64,000 nt of DNA from Lancefieldella parvula (GCA_023300185.1 CP097092.1:1116001-1180000); one strand, 5' to 3'; counted from the first letter of the stretch, positions 43,536-54,700 are shown. Program-made: numbers and translations. Notes: generated by a model from the letters alone, not told the origin.

Positions 43536-44564
43536 TTAATTAGATTTACGAACCCTGTTAGCAATTCGATCAGAAAGCGAAAGCTTCTCGCGGCGGTCAG
43601 TACCCCAGAAGACAATAGCTACCATGCCTGGGCCAACGTGAGCGCCAATAACTGGTCCCACCTGACTGTGAATAATGGTAAGTCCCTCACAGCCCTTCTC
43701 TTTACGAATCTGAGCCTCTAGCCAATTGGCATCTTTCTGTGAGTCTGCAGAAATAATGCCAACAGGAAGTGAGGTGTCATGAGAATAGCTATCTCTGAAG
43801 TCCTGGATCAAAGATTTGAGCGCCTTCTTACGGCCCCTGCACACCGTCTTGACGGTAAGAGCTCCAGTTGAGTCATACGTAAGCTCTGGCTTTACATCAA
43901 GCTTACCGCCAATGTTAGCTGCAGCAGCAGGAATACGACCACCTGCAGCAAGTGCATCCAAGGTCTCAAGCGTTAAGTAGCCATGAATATAGTTTTTTGC
44001 GTCGTCTGCCCACTCAGCAATCTCTTTTGCCGAAAGACCCTTGTTGGCTTGGTGAACTGCCTCAAGTCCAAGCAGCTGAGCTGCGGACGAAGGCGCACCA
44101 TTGTCAACTACGTAAATCTCAAAGTCTGGATATTTCTCTCTTACCATATCTGCTGCTTGCTCAGCTGCATAAAACGATGAAGAGAGAGCCGAGGTAAAGC
44201 ACAGATATACCGTTGGCGTGCCCTGCTTTGCAGCGCGCTCAAAGACCTCAAGGTAATGACCAGGAGTAATTGCAGAGGTGGTGTAGCGTAGCTTTTTGTC
44301 CTTGCGCATGCCCTCAAAGAACTCATGTGCACTAATGCTCTTCCAGCCGTCGTCATAGTGCTCTCCGTCTGGTCCCACATACGGGAACTGGATGATATCA
44401 ACACCTAACTGCTCAGCGATTCCTGGAGCAAAGTCTGCGCAGGAGTCCATGATGATTCGAACGTTACTGGGCTTATGATATGCAGCTGAAAGCTCAGTAG
44501 GCTCAAGGTCTTCAAAGGCGACCTCGCTGATTTCTTCTTCGGCTTTATCTTTTTTATTGAACAT
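43536..44564 (-). CDS. DegV family fatty-acid-binding protein
   Basis: 342 residues. DegV/FakB-type fold that holds a fatty acid for a FakA-type kinase. MDSCADFAPG, YTTSAITPGHYLEVF, FTSALSSSFYAA and AAGGRIP plus IGAHVGPGMVAIVF are family hallmarks. The frame extends to 44627, but ATG 44564 has GAGG upstream and overlaps the hpf stop by only 11 bases. The N-terminal 50 residues form a charged extension. The kinase gene is not in the window. Confidence 0.9.
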   Translation of the reverse strand: MFNKKDKAEEEISEVAFEDLEPTELSAAYHKPSNVRIIMDSCADFAPGIAEQLGVDIIQFPYVGPDGEHYDDGWKSISAHEFFEGMRKDKKLRYTTSAITPGHYLEVFERAAKQGTPTVYLCFTSALSSSFYAAEQAADMVREKYPDFEIYVVDNGAPSSAAQLLGLEAVHQANKGLSAKEIAEWADDAKNYIHGYLTLETLDALAAGGRIPAAAANIGGKLDVKPELTYDSTGALTVKTVCRGRKKALKSLIQDFRDSYSHDTSLPVGIISADSQKDANWLEAQIRKEKGCEGLTIIHSQVGPVIGAHVGPGMVAIVFWGTDRREKLSLSDRIANRVRKSN

Positions 44565-45144
44565 CTGGTTCCTCAATCTTAGGTTTGATAATTCCATATC
44601 CACCATTTTTACGATGGTAAATGACATTAGTCAAACCAGTGGAAGAATTAACAAAGACATAAAAGTCATGGCCGAGAAGGTCAGTTTGGACAAGCGCCTC
44701 CTCTTCTGTCATTGGCTCAAGATCAATGTACTTCTCGCGAACAAGCTGGTCATCAAGGTCTTCAGCTGGAATCTCAATGAGATTGGCAAGATCTTCTTGT
44801 GTAAGAGCAACTCCGCGCTCAGACTTTACATGATGACGGCGCTCAACAACTTTTGTCTTGTACTTGCGTAGCTGTCTGGAAACTTTTTCTGCCGCTTCAT
44901 CAATAGCTACATACATATCATCAGAGCTAGCGGTGACACGAACAACATTGTTACGAACAAATACTGTAACCTCAGCTGTCTTTCTATCTGGATTTGAAGG
45001 GTTTTTGTCCACTCTGAGAACAACATCGCAAGACATAGGAGTGATGTCAAACACCTTAAGAGCATCACCGATTTTCTGGTCTACGTGTGCGCGCAAAGCC
45101 TCAGAAATGCTTACCTTGCGTCCCGAAATCTTGATGTCCACCAT
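44554..45144 (-). CDS. hpf: Ribosome hibernation promoting factor, long form
   Basis: 196 residues. The N-terminal ribosome-binding domain (KISGRKVSISEALRAHVDQK, DMYVAIDEAAEKVSRQLRKYK) is followed by the C-terminal dimerisation domain (ALVQTDLLGHDFYVFVNSSTGLTNVIYHRKNGGYGIIKP), so it drives 100S ribosome formation in stationary phase. It is followed by degV with an 11-base overlap. Confidence 0.95.
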   Translation of the reverse strand: MVDIKISGRKVSISEALRAHVDQKIGDALKVFDITPMSCDVVLRVDKNPSNPDRKTAEVTVFVRNNVVRVTASSDDMYVAIDEAAEKVSRQLRKYKTKVVERRHHVKSERGVALTQEDLANLIEIPAEDLDDQLVREKYIDLEPMTEEEALVQTDLLGHDFYVFVNSSTGLTNVIYHRKNGGYGIIKPKIEEPDVQ

Positions 45145-45311
45145 GGGAGCCTCCTATCGGATACACGAGACATCTTCTAACTGATGTCTGTATAACAACA
45201 ATACCCATTTGTCGGTCAATCATTCCATAAAAAGTTGAATTGAGCGGTAAACGGTTGAGACTATTTCTCTTTACGCGCAACTAATTTTGCTCAGAGGAAG
45301 ATGTAGATGAA

Positions 45312-46217
45312 TCAGCGCTGGTAGATTGCGTAGAAACTTCCACTAAGACCGGAAATCTTATTGGTAGTTGAAAGGTGTGGCAACGTGCCAACCCATTTAT
45401 TTCTGATGACTCCCTCTACTCCATTAGCTTGAATAGCTGAAAGAGCTTGTTGGATTTGCGTAGCAAGCGTCTTATTACTTGTTGCTACAGAAATGCCAAT
45501 CGTAGTAGGGACATCAACAACACCAACCATAGAAATATCTTTATTTGCTGCTAGATAGGCACCGGCATATGCATCACAGGCCACATAATCAATGGAGCCA
45601 TTTTCAAGTGCTTCAAAAGCATCATTTAAGTTAGAAAAACCCTGAACAGACATACCGGTGAGCACCTGACCCATTGCTCGCTCGGACAAAGAGCCCGTTT
45701 GAACGCCAACGGACTTTCCACTCAAACTATCAGCAGTAATGTCTGTTTCTGAACCCTTATGGAAAAGCGCTGTTGTGGACTCTGCATAACCAGAAATCAA
45801 CGTACTTGTTGAGTCTTCACCACTTCTAACATCCATGACAATATCGCAGCCTGCTTGCAGACCATCGACCGGACCATTTACTGACACAAACTTAACGTCT
45901 ACGCCCAACTGATCTGCAATCGCAGAAGCTACTTCAACGTCAATTCCTTGCAGCGTTCCGCCTTCTGAGGCCACAATCATAGGAGCAGTCACTGACTGCG
46001 TGCGCAAACCAACCGTAAGAGTGCCAGCAGTATGCAATGCGGAATCAGGAATCTTCTGCTGACGGGCTTCTCGCTTCTCTTGAATTGCCTCTTGCACCGA
46101 CTTGACGTGGAACCATTTGTCCAAATCAATGTTGATAGGACCAATGGAGCATCCTGTTAAAACAACAGCTAGTACTATAAGAAGTAACACCTTAAGAGAG
46201 CTTTTAACGCGCGTCAT
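45312..46217 (-). CDS. Amino-acid ABC transporter substrate-binding lipoprotein (family 3)
   Basis: 301 residues with lipobox LTGC and the SBP_bac_3 fold (LTVGLRTQSVTAPMI, GIDVEVASAIADQLGV, VGVQTGSLSE, ENGSIDYVACDAYAG). It binds a polar amino acid for import; no permease is adjacent. The last codons may be shifted: dropping one base near 45345 (TCCGGTC) extends the protein into a Ser/Thr-rich tail ending SSSEQN with a stop at 45281. The start follows GAAGGAG. Confidence 0.88.
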   Translation of the reverse strand: MTRVKSSLKVLLLIVLAVVLTGCSIGPINIDLDKWFHVKSVQEAIQEKREARQQKIPDSALHTAGTLTVGLRTQSVTAPMIVASEGGTLQGIDVEVASAIADQLGVDVKFVSVNGPVDGLQAGCDIVMDVRSGEDSTSTLISGYAESTTALFHKGSETDITADSLSGKSVGVQTGSLSERAMGQVLTGMSVQGFSNLNDAFEALENGSIDYVACDAYAGAYLAANKDISMVGVVDVPTTIGISVATSNKTLATQIQQALSAIQANGVEGVIRNKWVGTLPHLSTTNKISGLSGSFYAIYQR

Positions 46218-46231
46218 CAGAACTCCTTCTT

Positions 46232-46539
46232 CTAAACAGGTGTCTTTTCAGCTGACCTGGTATTTGACCCCACACTCGCATACTGGAACGTTTGCTTTGC
46301 TGCCGCAGTAGCTCCACTACTAGTTCTCTCGCCTGCGAGACCCTTTGTCTCATTGATATAACAGGCGGTATGGCTTACTTCTAGGACGAGCCATGATCGT
46401 TTACGTGCGCACACGCAAACTTACGTGGATCCCTTTGACCTCGTCTGTCATGGACTAAAAGCTCACGGAGAGCTTCGCAACCACAGACCTGAAAAGACTT
46501 ATCAAGTATAGCCGTTTGCAACCATAGGCAACTCACCAT
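46232..46539 (-). pseudogene. Possible small broken gene between comF and the binding-protein gene
   Basis: ATG 46539 overlaps the comF stop (ATGGTGA). The first about 50 codons (FQVCGCEALRELLVHDRRG, KFACAHVNDHG) look like a small Cys/His protein. The rest (CYINETKGLAGERTSSGA to KTPV, stop 46232) is in another frame, the switch lying near 46385-46400. It would give about 102 residues. This break is of the opposite phase to the others. No family recognised; could also be non-coding. Confidence 0.35.
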
Positions 46540-47282
46540 ACGCGAGCTAATGCGCCTACGGTTACAGATTGCACGCCTGCGGCACAAAGTACTCTTGTGG
46601 CTTCTCTAATTGATGCTCCCGTAGTTACGACATCATCTAAAAGTAAAATATTTGATTGGTTAACTGGTACGGTACAAGCAATACTTCCTTTCAAATTGAT
46701 TTGTCTTTGAGCGGATGAGAGCGTTCTTTGGTCCTTTGCATGTGGACGTATAAGCACGTCGTACAAAGGCAGACCTGTAAGCTGACAAAACGATTGAGCT
46801 ACCAGCTCCATATGATCAAAGCCTCTGCGCGCGTATGCCTCTGCAGTTGCCGGAATAAAGCAAACGCCATCAATTTTTGAACTATCAAAGCGAGAAGTGC
46901 CATCACGAGCACTCCATGCTGAAGCTTCTTCAAGCGCACACAAAATAGCTGCGGCAATTACCGGCGCCAGACGAAGCTCATGACCGTCTTTGAGCGTCAA
47001 AATCAACCGTGCAGGAGGGCCTTTAAATCCCATGGCACAGATAACTGCCCTACTCTCCCACTGAACGGGACGTTTCTTTTTATCAGCGCACTCTGAACAG
47101 ACAAGCTTTCCATACGGAGCGCCGCAATTAGGACACGCCCATTGCTGAGAGATCCACGGCAGCTTTTCCCGACACTCATCACAGAGGAGCTGACCGGGTT
47201 TCTCACACACGACACAGCGCGTAGGAGCAAGCAGCTCAAGCGTTGAGTTTGCCGTTGCAGCAAAGATAGATGTAGGTGGCAT
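46533..47282 (-). CDS. comF: ComF-family phosphoribosyltransferase-like protein
   Basis: 249 residues. N-terminal zinc-ribbon cysteines (RCVVCEKPGQLLCDEC, CPNCGAPYGKLVCSEC) and a C-terminal PRPP-binding motif LLLDDVVTTGASIREA. In competent bacteria ComF assists inward DNA transport and processing; the family also occurs in bacteria not known to be competent. The ribosome-binding GGGGG lies in a hairpin just upstream. Of interest with the uptake-sequence-like word described in the findings. Confidence 0.93.
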   Translation of the reverse strand: MPPTSIFAATANSTLELLAPTRCVVCEKPGQLLCDECREKLPWISQQWACPNCGAPYGKLVCSECADKKKRPVQWESRAVICAMGFKGPPARLILTLKDGHELRLAPVIAAAILCALEEASAWSARDGTSRFDSSKIDGVCFIPATAEAYARRGFDHMELVAQSFCQLTGLPLYDVLIRPHAKDQRTLSSAQRQINLKGSIACTVPVNQSNILLLDDVVTTGASIREATRVLCAAGVQSVTVGALARVW

Positions 47283-47287
47283 TTTTA

Positions 47288-47304
47288 CCCCCAGATTCTG
47301 GGGG
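47288..47304 (-). promoter_or_regulatory. Hairpin enclosing the comF ribosome-binding site
   Basis: On the minus strand CCCCC-AGAATCT-GGGGG stops 5 bases before the comF ATG, and the GGGGG arm is the only Shine-Dalgarno-like stretch. The stem could mask it, or it could be the terminator of the S-component gene upstream. Confidence 0.45.
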
Positions 47305-47375
47305 CTGACAGTGGATTAAGTCTAGATCAATGGTTGCAAAATGAAAGATATTTTAGGCAGACGGTAAAAGTTAGT

Positions 47376-48137
47376 TTATCTAAAAGTTCTACCAGTGAGA
47401 TTATATTTTGTGAGGATTCGGTCAACGGATGTTTGCCACGGGAGCCAGAGCAAAATCAAGAAAATAAGCGTTGCTACTCCATGCGTAAGATCAAGCGGAA
47501 CAGAAGCTGCAAACGCAAGAAGAGCGGACTCGAGGGTTAGAGGATGGACAAATCCAATAACAAAGTACACGTTCATTACAAGGCCAAAGAATGGTCCGGA
47601 GATAAACGCCCAGATCATTAGCAAGAATGGTGGAAGTTTGTGGGGTTTCTCGCCTTGTTGGACGGATGTACGTTTAGAAGATGCAGGGCGAGCTGAGGTA
47701 AAAGTTGCAAGAAGACCTCCCAGATAGCCAACAAGCCCCCACGCATACATCTGCCATGGTGTCCACGAGCCCTGACCAAAGAAAACGTTTGAAAGAAGCG
47801 CAGATAAGGCACCTACCAGAAAGCCCGCGTGTCTTCCGAGAAACGCTCCAGCAAAGATAGCAACTGCTGAGACAGGCTTTACGTATGCGAGTGGCGCAAA
47901 GGCAATTCTTCCCGCAGCACCTAAGGCGCTAAAGACGGCAGTAGGTACCAAATTGGCAACTGAGGGCTTCTTTGCCTCAAAACTTAACATAAATAATGCA
48001 ACTGAAATGATTGCTAAAATAATTGAAGATACCGCGGTAAAATCGGGAAAATATATCATTTCAACAGCAAGAATAATAGGTGTAGCAAAGAGTGCTACAA
48101 CCTCTAGAAGAATTGATAACGTGTGCCGATTATCCAC
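47376..48137 (-). CDS. ECF transporter substrate-specific (S) component
   Basis: Vitamin-binding membrane subunit that works with EcfT and the ATPases. 253 residues, about six helices; FSALGAAGRIAFAPLAYVKPVSAVAIFAGAFLG and NVFFGQGSWTPWQMYAWGLVGYLGG resemble S components proposed for cobalamin-type substrates (CbrT-like). That is inference, strengthened by the transcobalamin-like proteins of the neighbouring ECF operon. Cytoplasmic loop of about 30 residues between helices 4 and 5. Divergent from the acidic-protein gene at 48.2 kb. Confidence 0.8.
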   Translation of the reverse strand: MDNRHTLSILLEVVALFATPIILAVEMIYFPDFTAVSSIILAIISVALFMLSFEAKKPSVANLVPTAVFSALGAAGRIAFAPLAYVKPVSAVAIFAGAFLGRHAGFLVGALSALLSNVFFGQGSWTPWQMYAWGLVGYLGGLLATFTSARPASSKRTSVQQGEKPHKLPPFLLMIWAFISGPFFGLVMNVYFVIGFVHPLTLESALLAFAASVPLDLTHGVATLIFLILLWLPWQTSVDRILTKYNLTGRTFR

Positions 48138-48230
48138 AAGAACCTCACGCTTACCGTCAAAATAAAAATATCGAGAAGGTCTGTCTTATTTTGGCATAAG
48201 ATGATTTGAAACTACAACAAGGAGGTCTTC

Positions 48231-48696
48231 ATGATCTATCTGGGAAACTTTAGCTATAACGACGAGCTTGACTCTTCGGACAACTACTGTCTTATGCCTT
48301 GTATTGTTGAGGCAGATTCCACAGATCACGCGCTTGAGCTTTTCTCGGAGCACCTTATTGAGGTTGCAAAGATCATCTGACCTGCTTGACGGTGCAAAAG
48401 AGATTTTCTTGGATTCCATTGTTGAGCTGGGAGAAGTTCCTACCACTCCTCTGATTGCTCAGTGGCAAAAGATTATGCCTGCAGGAGTTGGTCTGTGCAG
48501 CATCACCAGCGCTCTTCCAACACTTGAGTTTGATGACGAGACGGCCAATGCCTACGGCTTCAATGAGCATTCTCACGATCATGAAGAAGATGAAGAGGAG
48601 CATGAACACGAGGAGTTTGGCGACATCAACGATCTTGACGATGAACTTCTTGAGGAGCTTGGCCAGGATCGAGGAGCCTTTCTTGAAGAGTTCTAG
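48231..48696 (+). pseudogene. Acidic protein with His/Glu-rich stretch, one frameshift
   Basis: ATG 48231 follows AAGGAGG. The first 49 codons (MIYLGNFSYNDELDSSDNY...) run into a TGA, while the body (SSDLLDGAKEIFLDSIVELGE onward) is in the next frame. Dropping one base near 48375-48383 gives 154 residues. The C-terminal third is Asp/Glu/His-rich (EHSHDHEEDEEEHEHEE), possibly metal-binding. Not recognised. Sits convergent with the ecfA gene, between the ECF operon and its S component. Confidence 0.65.
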
Positions 48697-48700
48697 CCGC

Positions 48701-50186
48701 CTATTCCGCCGACCACACCCACGAGTTTGCAAAGAACTCTGAAGTTGGCTCTGTCAGAGAAATCTGGCCATCAAAAACTAGAGAAACGTTATCAGCAACG
48801 CGCGATATCAACTGCATGTCGTGCGTTGCTACTAGTATGGTCGCACCTTCTGCCTGTGCGTAAGAAAGCAGGTTGATAACGGCTTCTTTGGTCGGAGCAT
48901 CCAGACCCTTTGTGGGCTCGTCAAGAATGAGCAGACGCGCCTTTGTGAGCATCACTTTTACCAGCGCCAAAAGTTGCTGCTGTCCACCAGACAAGTCGTA
49001 TGGATGAGAAGACATAAGCTTCTGATATGTTGTGCGAGCAAGAAGTCCCGAAGCTTCCAGAAGGTCTTGAATGTCCTGGTCAGAATAGGCGCCACTCTGC
49101 TGCCACTGGGCAAGCTCCTCGCCCACACTTTGGCAGGTAAAGAGTAGCTCAGGATTTTGCGGAATGTATCCCTGGGACTGTTGGAGCTGGTTATAGACGC
49201 GGCCTCTCCTTGGACGAAGAATGCCCGCTGCAAGCTTTAGCAGCGTTGACTTACCAGAGCCGTTGCCGCCTACGAGCGCACGAATTTCTCGCCCCGCGAC
49301 CTCAAGTGAGCACTTGTTGAGCACCAGTTGCTCGCTCTGAGGATACGCAAACGTCACGGCGCTGAACTCGAGCACGGGCGAGTTGTCGGCCACGGTGGAT
49401 GCTTGGTTGGGCGCGGAGCTGCCGAGGACAGAGCGCCTGGCGAGAAGAGCTGTCTGCTTGGAGCGCATCGGGTTTCTCGCCGTCGAGGCAGATGCGGGCA
49501 TCAGCGAGGTGCTCGAACGCGGCAACGTCGTGGGTGGCAACAAGCACGGCAACGTTGAGCTCGCGCGCCACTCGCTCCAGGAGCGCGGTGAAACTCTTCT
49601 GCGCAAACGGGTCCAGCTGCGAGGTTGGCTCATCCAGCAAAAGCAGCTTTGGACGCATGACAAGCGCTGCAGCCAGGGCCACTAGCTGCTGTTCTCCCCC
49701 GGAAAGCTCGTTACAGCGCTTGTGCAAAAGCGATTCCATGCCAAAGAAACTGACCGTCTCAAAAATACGTCGGCGCATTTCTTTCTCTGAAACGCCTCGA
49801 TTTTCCAGGCCAAAAGCCAGCTCTTTCAAAGGTGTCTCACACACAAGTGCTTGTGAAGTGGCTTGCGGCACAAATGCAATGGTGTCTACGGATTGCGCCT
49901 GCGTCATCGTAGAAACCTCTTGGCCGCAAACAATAATGGAGCCCTCTCGTCTACCTTGAGGTGCAATCTCGGGCTTAATGAGGCTCAAAATGGTGGACTT
50001 GCCTGAACCAGTTGGTCCCAGTAAAAGACTAATCTGACCAGCACAAACCTCACAGGAAAAATCTTCTACAACGTTGCGGTCTGGAGTTAGAGCATACGCA
50101 AACGAGAGATTTTGAATAGCAAGAACTACTTCTTTACTAGCTGAAGAAGTAGGTGAATTCTGAATATAGGAAGGTTGCTCACTCAT
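48701..50186 (-). pseudogene. ecfA: Fused double ATPase of an ECF transporter (EcfA-EcfA'), one frameshift
   Basis: Two ABC ATPase domains in one gene. Domain 1: GPTGSGKST, ELSGGEQQL, LLLLDEPTSQLD, ATHDV. Domain 2: GGNGSGKST, DLSGGQQQL, LLILDEPTKGLD, ATHDM. ATG 50186 overlaps the ecfT stop (ATGA). The domains lie in different frames, with the switch in the linker near 49440-49495. One surplus base explains it, restoring about 494 residues. The linker contains two inverted copies of GGCGAGAA. Energises the ECF importer. Confidence 0.85.
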
Positions 50187-51116
50187 ACAGACTGCTCCCA
50201 TAAGACAGTATCGATACGCACAAAAATTACTGGTAAAACGGCAAACAGCACCACGCCCAGATACCAAAAACTCACTTGGAACTCTGGCATGGTAGGATAA
50301 AACTGCCAAGCTTGTACCAGCATATACAAAGAAACCGCTGCTATAACGCTTAAGAAAGTAAATACCAGCAACGCCACAGTATCATAGGCGTCAAGCACTT
50401 CAGCGCTCCATCTGCTCCTGTGTCCTGCCATCCCCCAACCTCGAGACACAATAGACTGAAACGTACTCATCGACTTCTCCAGCGCGCACATGCACACTGC
50501 GTTAATGGTGGCTAGCTGATTGCACAATAGTTTTTCTCGCGCTCAAAAGACGGCTTTGACTTGGAACACGGCTTTGCTGATGTGCCTGCACGGCAGAATC
50601 ACACCTTCTAGCTGCGGTATTTGCTGACTGAATTTGGCGGGCTGTTGTCAGGTCAGAAAGTAGCTGTGGCATAAGCTGCACAGAAAGGCTCAAGACCAGC
50701 TGCAATCCCGGAAAGCGCACGCTTGAGCGCTGTAACATCTCGAGCGGCGATACTACTACAAATAGGCACTCAAGCCAGCTCAAAGTACTTACGAGCACAA
50801 GACCCGAGGTAGCCCCGTACACCAGACTTTCTGCGTACAGTTGCGTGTGCCCAAAAGAATACAAAACGGTAGATCCAGATGCCGAGAAAAACGGATTGAT
50901 AACTGCCATCAATATAATAATTGGAGCATACCAAACAAGCTGTTTAGCAGCATGTTTGGTGTCAAACAACTGAATTGTACAAAGCTGCGCTCCTAGAAAA
51001 GCAATCAGCGCACAGAGAGGTTGAAAAGAAAAAGCGGCAAGCGCAACCTCACATCCAAACAGCACAACCGTAGCAAGTGGATGAAGGCGAGAAAAGCTTG
51101 TGCGCGCGGGATTCAT
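50183..51116 (-). pseudogene. ecfT: ECF transporter transmembrane (T) component, one frameshift
   Basis: Integral coupling subunit. The N-terminal 185 codons (LHPLATVVLFGCEVALAAF, SLSVQLMPQLLSDLTTARQIQ) and the C-terminal part (LLCNQLATINAVCMCALEKSMSTFQSIVSRGWG, with the SRG coupling motif that contacts the ATPases) are in adjacent frames. An A5 run (TTTTT at 50531-50535) is the likely place; A4 restores 310 residues. The start overlaps the preceding stop (TAATG). Confidence 0.82.
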
Positions 51117-51773
51117 TAGTTCACCGCGTTAACGTACGTCCAAACAACCGAATCGCCGTCATGCAGAACATATGCATCTGACGTGTAGTTAGGCTGAACA
51201 CCGTTAACTGAGTATACCCAGCCGCTCTGTGGACCATGGTCACGCTCTGCAAGCCCATTAATAGCCGCAACGTACATACCAAACGACGTGCTACGTGCAT
51301 TTACCCCGGCTCCACTTGCAAGCAACGCGTCATAGACTGACGTACCCTCCTGCACCTGGAGGTTGACGGTAAATGAAGACCCTTTGGCTGCAGAGCCGTC
51401 AACCGTAACACTTACAGAAAGCGCACTATTCTCTTTACGAGGAGCAGCTACAGCGTTTGTTGAGTTACCAGAGTTAGAAGGCTCCGACGTTTTCTGATTA
51501 GAAGAATCCTGCGTTTTAGACGCATCAGCATTTGATTGAGCATCTGAACTAGAGCTCCCTTGCGTCTGTGCCGTCTGAGAGTCTGTTTGCGTGCCAGAAG
51601 CACCTGCTGCTGTCTGACCTTGTGCGGCAGGAGCTTCTTGAGCAGAAGTGCTTGAAGCGGGTGCAAAGAAATACTGCACAAGCGTCCATGCAAAGAAAAG
51701 CATGAACACAAAGAGACACTATTGATGCTGCCAAATAGAGAATCCGTTTGGATTCTCTTGTGAGCTTAACCAC
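51116..51773 (-). pseudogene. Membrane-anchored DUF4430 (transcobalamin-like) protein, one frameshift near the N-terminus
   Basis: GTG 51773 overlaps the previous stop (TAGTG). An N-terminal anchor helix (ILYLAASIVSL then VFMLFFAWTLVQYFF in the next frame; switch near 51712-51725) leads to a Ser/Gln/Thr-rich stalk. A C-terminal DUF4430 domain follows (VQEGTSVYDALLASGAGV, GPQSGWVYSVNGV, DGDSVVWTYVN), the fold of the C-terminal half of transcobalamin and intrinsic factor. About 218 residues. Likely hands a corrinoid or other cofactor to the ECF importer. Confidence 0.8.
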
Positions 51774-54700
51774 TATCTCACCTGGCCTCGGCCATTGGAA
51801 ACATGGTGAATTGCAGCAGTTTCTTTCTTAAGCAACGCTACAAACACTGCAAGAACTGCTGCCAGAAGCAAAGAAACCAAAGACACTCAGAAGTGGAATG
51901 GTAGGCGCAGAGGACACCTGCTGTGGGGCAGCGGCCTGCTTATTTGAGTATTCAGTAGGTGGAAGCTGCTTCTCGTCAGAGTTGTTATCTGCAGTCTTGT
52001 TCTCAGATGGAGCCTTTGTAACCTCCTCACCAGCACTCGCAGCGGTGGTCGAGGAAGTTTCATGCGCAGCTGGAGATGAAGGATCTTGAGCTGGCACGTT
52101 TGTAGCTGTGGAATCTGTCCTGCTAAAAATGTCTCCAGATGGCTGGGTATTCTCGCCAGAAGGTTTCTGATTAATAAGCGAGAAGAAGCGTGCCAGAGTC
52201 GTTGGTGTAGTAAAGATTGCCCTCAAAGTCTGCAATAACCGACGACGTGGTGTAGTTCTGATGATCTTTATCAGGAGTGTAAATCTGAGCTGCTCGGCTG
52301 GTGCCCAACTTGTATACCCATACGCCACCAGGTAGACCATTTACGGTGAAGTAGGCGTAGGTACCGTTTTGCTGAACAGAAACAAGAGGCGTGCTCTGAG
52401 ACTTACCCTTGCCAGCACGAGCCTGGTCAGTCACCGTAAAGGTGTCAAGAGAAATCACAGAGATAGTTCCGTAGCCCTCAGCATCGACGCCGTTAACAAA
52501 GACGTTAGAACCGCTGATAGTTGGTGTAGAGGTAGACTCTGCTGCAAATTTGACCTGCTTCTCCTCAACAAGAGAAGAGCCATTTCTTCTAATCAGGTGC
52601 AGCGTACCGTCATTTCTGGTTACGGCAAGATAGGTTCCATTACCGTTTTGATCAACGGAGACAGGAACAATACCTGCGCGAATTGGTGAACCAAGGTTAA
52701 GCTCGGCCTCAATGGCGCCAGTTGTACCGCTAATGAGTCTGACTGAAGAGGACTCGTCACCAATCATAAAGTCAGAGCCAGAGGCAGCAGCACCAGACCA
52801 GTAATAGCCCGAAGCCTGACCAGAGGTTGCACCAGGTGTATTTGCAGGTTGTGCGTTCTGCTTCCAGCGAAGCGCACCAGTTGTAGCGTCAACAGCAACC
52901 ATGTAGCCACCAGCTGCGTCAAATCCACTCATCTTAGTAAACTCAGCCAAGATGGTGCCGTTATTAACCGTCAGGCTAGAAACAGACTGCAGCGCATTGG
53001 TGGTATCCAGCGGCTCTGTCTTCCAGATGCACTCCATAGTTGTTGCCGAGAATGCGGTAAGACATCCATCATCGGTAGCAACAACAATCATGCCATTAAC
53101 GTACAGAGGACGTGCAAAGTACGAGACCTTGGAGCCAATCTGTGCCTCGGCAATAAGGTTACCTGTTGCAGCGTCAACTGCTTTGAGAGTAGAACCGCTT
53201 ACGTAATAGACCGTATCATGAACAATGACCTGATCAGAAATAAATCCAGGTGTATTCTGAGTTCCTTCAGTAACACTCCAACGAAGAGCTGCAGAATTAA
53301 TTGGGGTGCTCTGCGTAGTAGTGGAACCGTTTCCGCTACCAAAACCGCTCCAAGATGCATCGTAGTTAGGGTGCTCAGCAAATGGATTGATGACCAACTC
53401 ATTTTGAGGAGTTGGAATGGAGCTATCCTGACCACCATATGTCCAGGTAATAGTTGTGTTCTCGTCCAAGGTAACGTTATTTGCCATCTTGTCCGAAAGC
53501 TGGCCGTTCACAAAGAACTGCCACCACTTATAGGCGCCATCTACCTGAGCTGTTGCAAGTGTCAAACCCTGTGCAGGAGACGTAATAGAAGACAGATAAC
53601 CGCCTGCCGCATCATAGGTAAGACCGTTATTCTTCAGGTAATCGTACGTTACCTTATCAGCAGTTGTGCCCTTGCGAACCTCAATAGTCTGTGTAGGAGC
53701 CCAGTGCTGAGGCTTGCCGTCTTTATCAAGACCCACTACAGAAAGGGTGACGGAAACAAGCTGACTTGGATCTGGATCTTCCTCTACAGATCGAGCGCCC
53801 TTCTCGCCTGCCACGGTAAAGGTGGCAGAGACCTTCTGATTAGTAAGGGCCTGGAACTGCTCGTTATCTGGATACAAACTTGCATAGCGAGAATAACGTG
53901 CACTTGAAAGAAGTGCCGAAACCGTAACAGACGTGTTGTACTCAGGAGTCTGTGCGAGAACAAGATTCTCGTTCTGAATGATTGTTGGCTGAGAAGAGCT
54001 GTACGTGCGCGCCTGATCAGCAGGACCCATGGGGTCGTATGTTGGGAACTCTGAAGGCACAATACCACTTGCGGTCTTATCGGTATTGTTAACATCATAA
54101 GACCAGGTCAAAGAGCCGTCAGCAGCACGATAGAACTTGTTTGGCGTGGCCAGAGACTCAGAAACGCTATCCTGCTTATTCTGCTGACCAGAAGGAGTAG
54201 CAAGTGCATCCCAGAAATGAGCCTTAGACTCATTCATCAAAGCAAGCTCTGCATCAATGTCAGCCTGATTAAGCGGGCTTACCGTAACCGTAAGAGTCTT
54301 AGAGACTGATACCTCAGGATTTTCTTTATCGGTAACGGTCAGAGTGATGTCTACCTGCTGCGCGGAAGCAGAAGGCAAAGGCTGGTACACCGTTCCCCTA
54401 TAGCCATTGAACGTAATAGCAGCATTGGAGGAAGTGTATGTAAACTGATAGCGCTTTCCGTCCAAGCCAAAGTTCTTTGGCGTAGGCATCTGCAGGTCAT
54501 CTGTAACCGCCTGAGCATTAATTGAGTGATTGGTATACACATCTTTAATGCTTGATGCCGAGAAACGCCTGTTAATGCGCCTCAACAGATTATTCTGTGC
54601 ATCGGTAATAGCCGAAGGGTCCCCTGGAACCGTTATGGTAAAGGTTTTCTGATAGCTTGTCTGAGGAGCGTCGGAGCTGCTCAAAGAAACATTTGCAGTC

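Noticed and set aside
46218..46532. tmRNA or other structural RNA between comF and the binding-protein gene
   Set aside because: No tRNA-like ends, tag reading frame or consistent pairing were found; the space reads better as a small broken gene.
48138..48230. Cobalamin riboswitch upstream of the ECF S component
   Set aside because: Only 93 bases separate the divergent genes and no B12-box-like segment is visible, so riboswitch control is not claimed.
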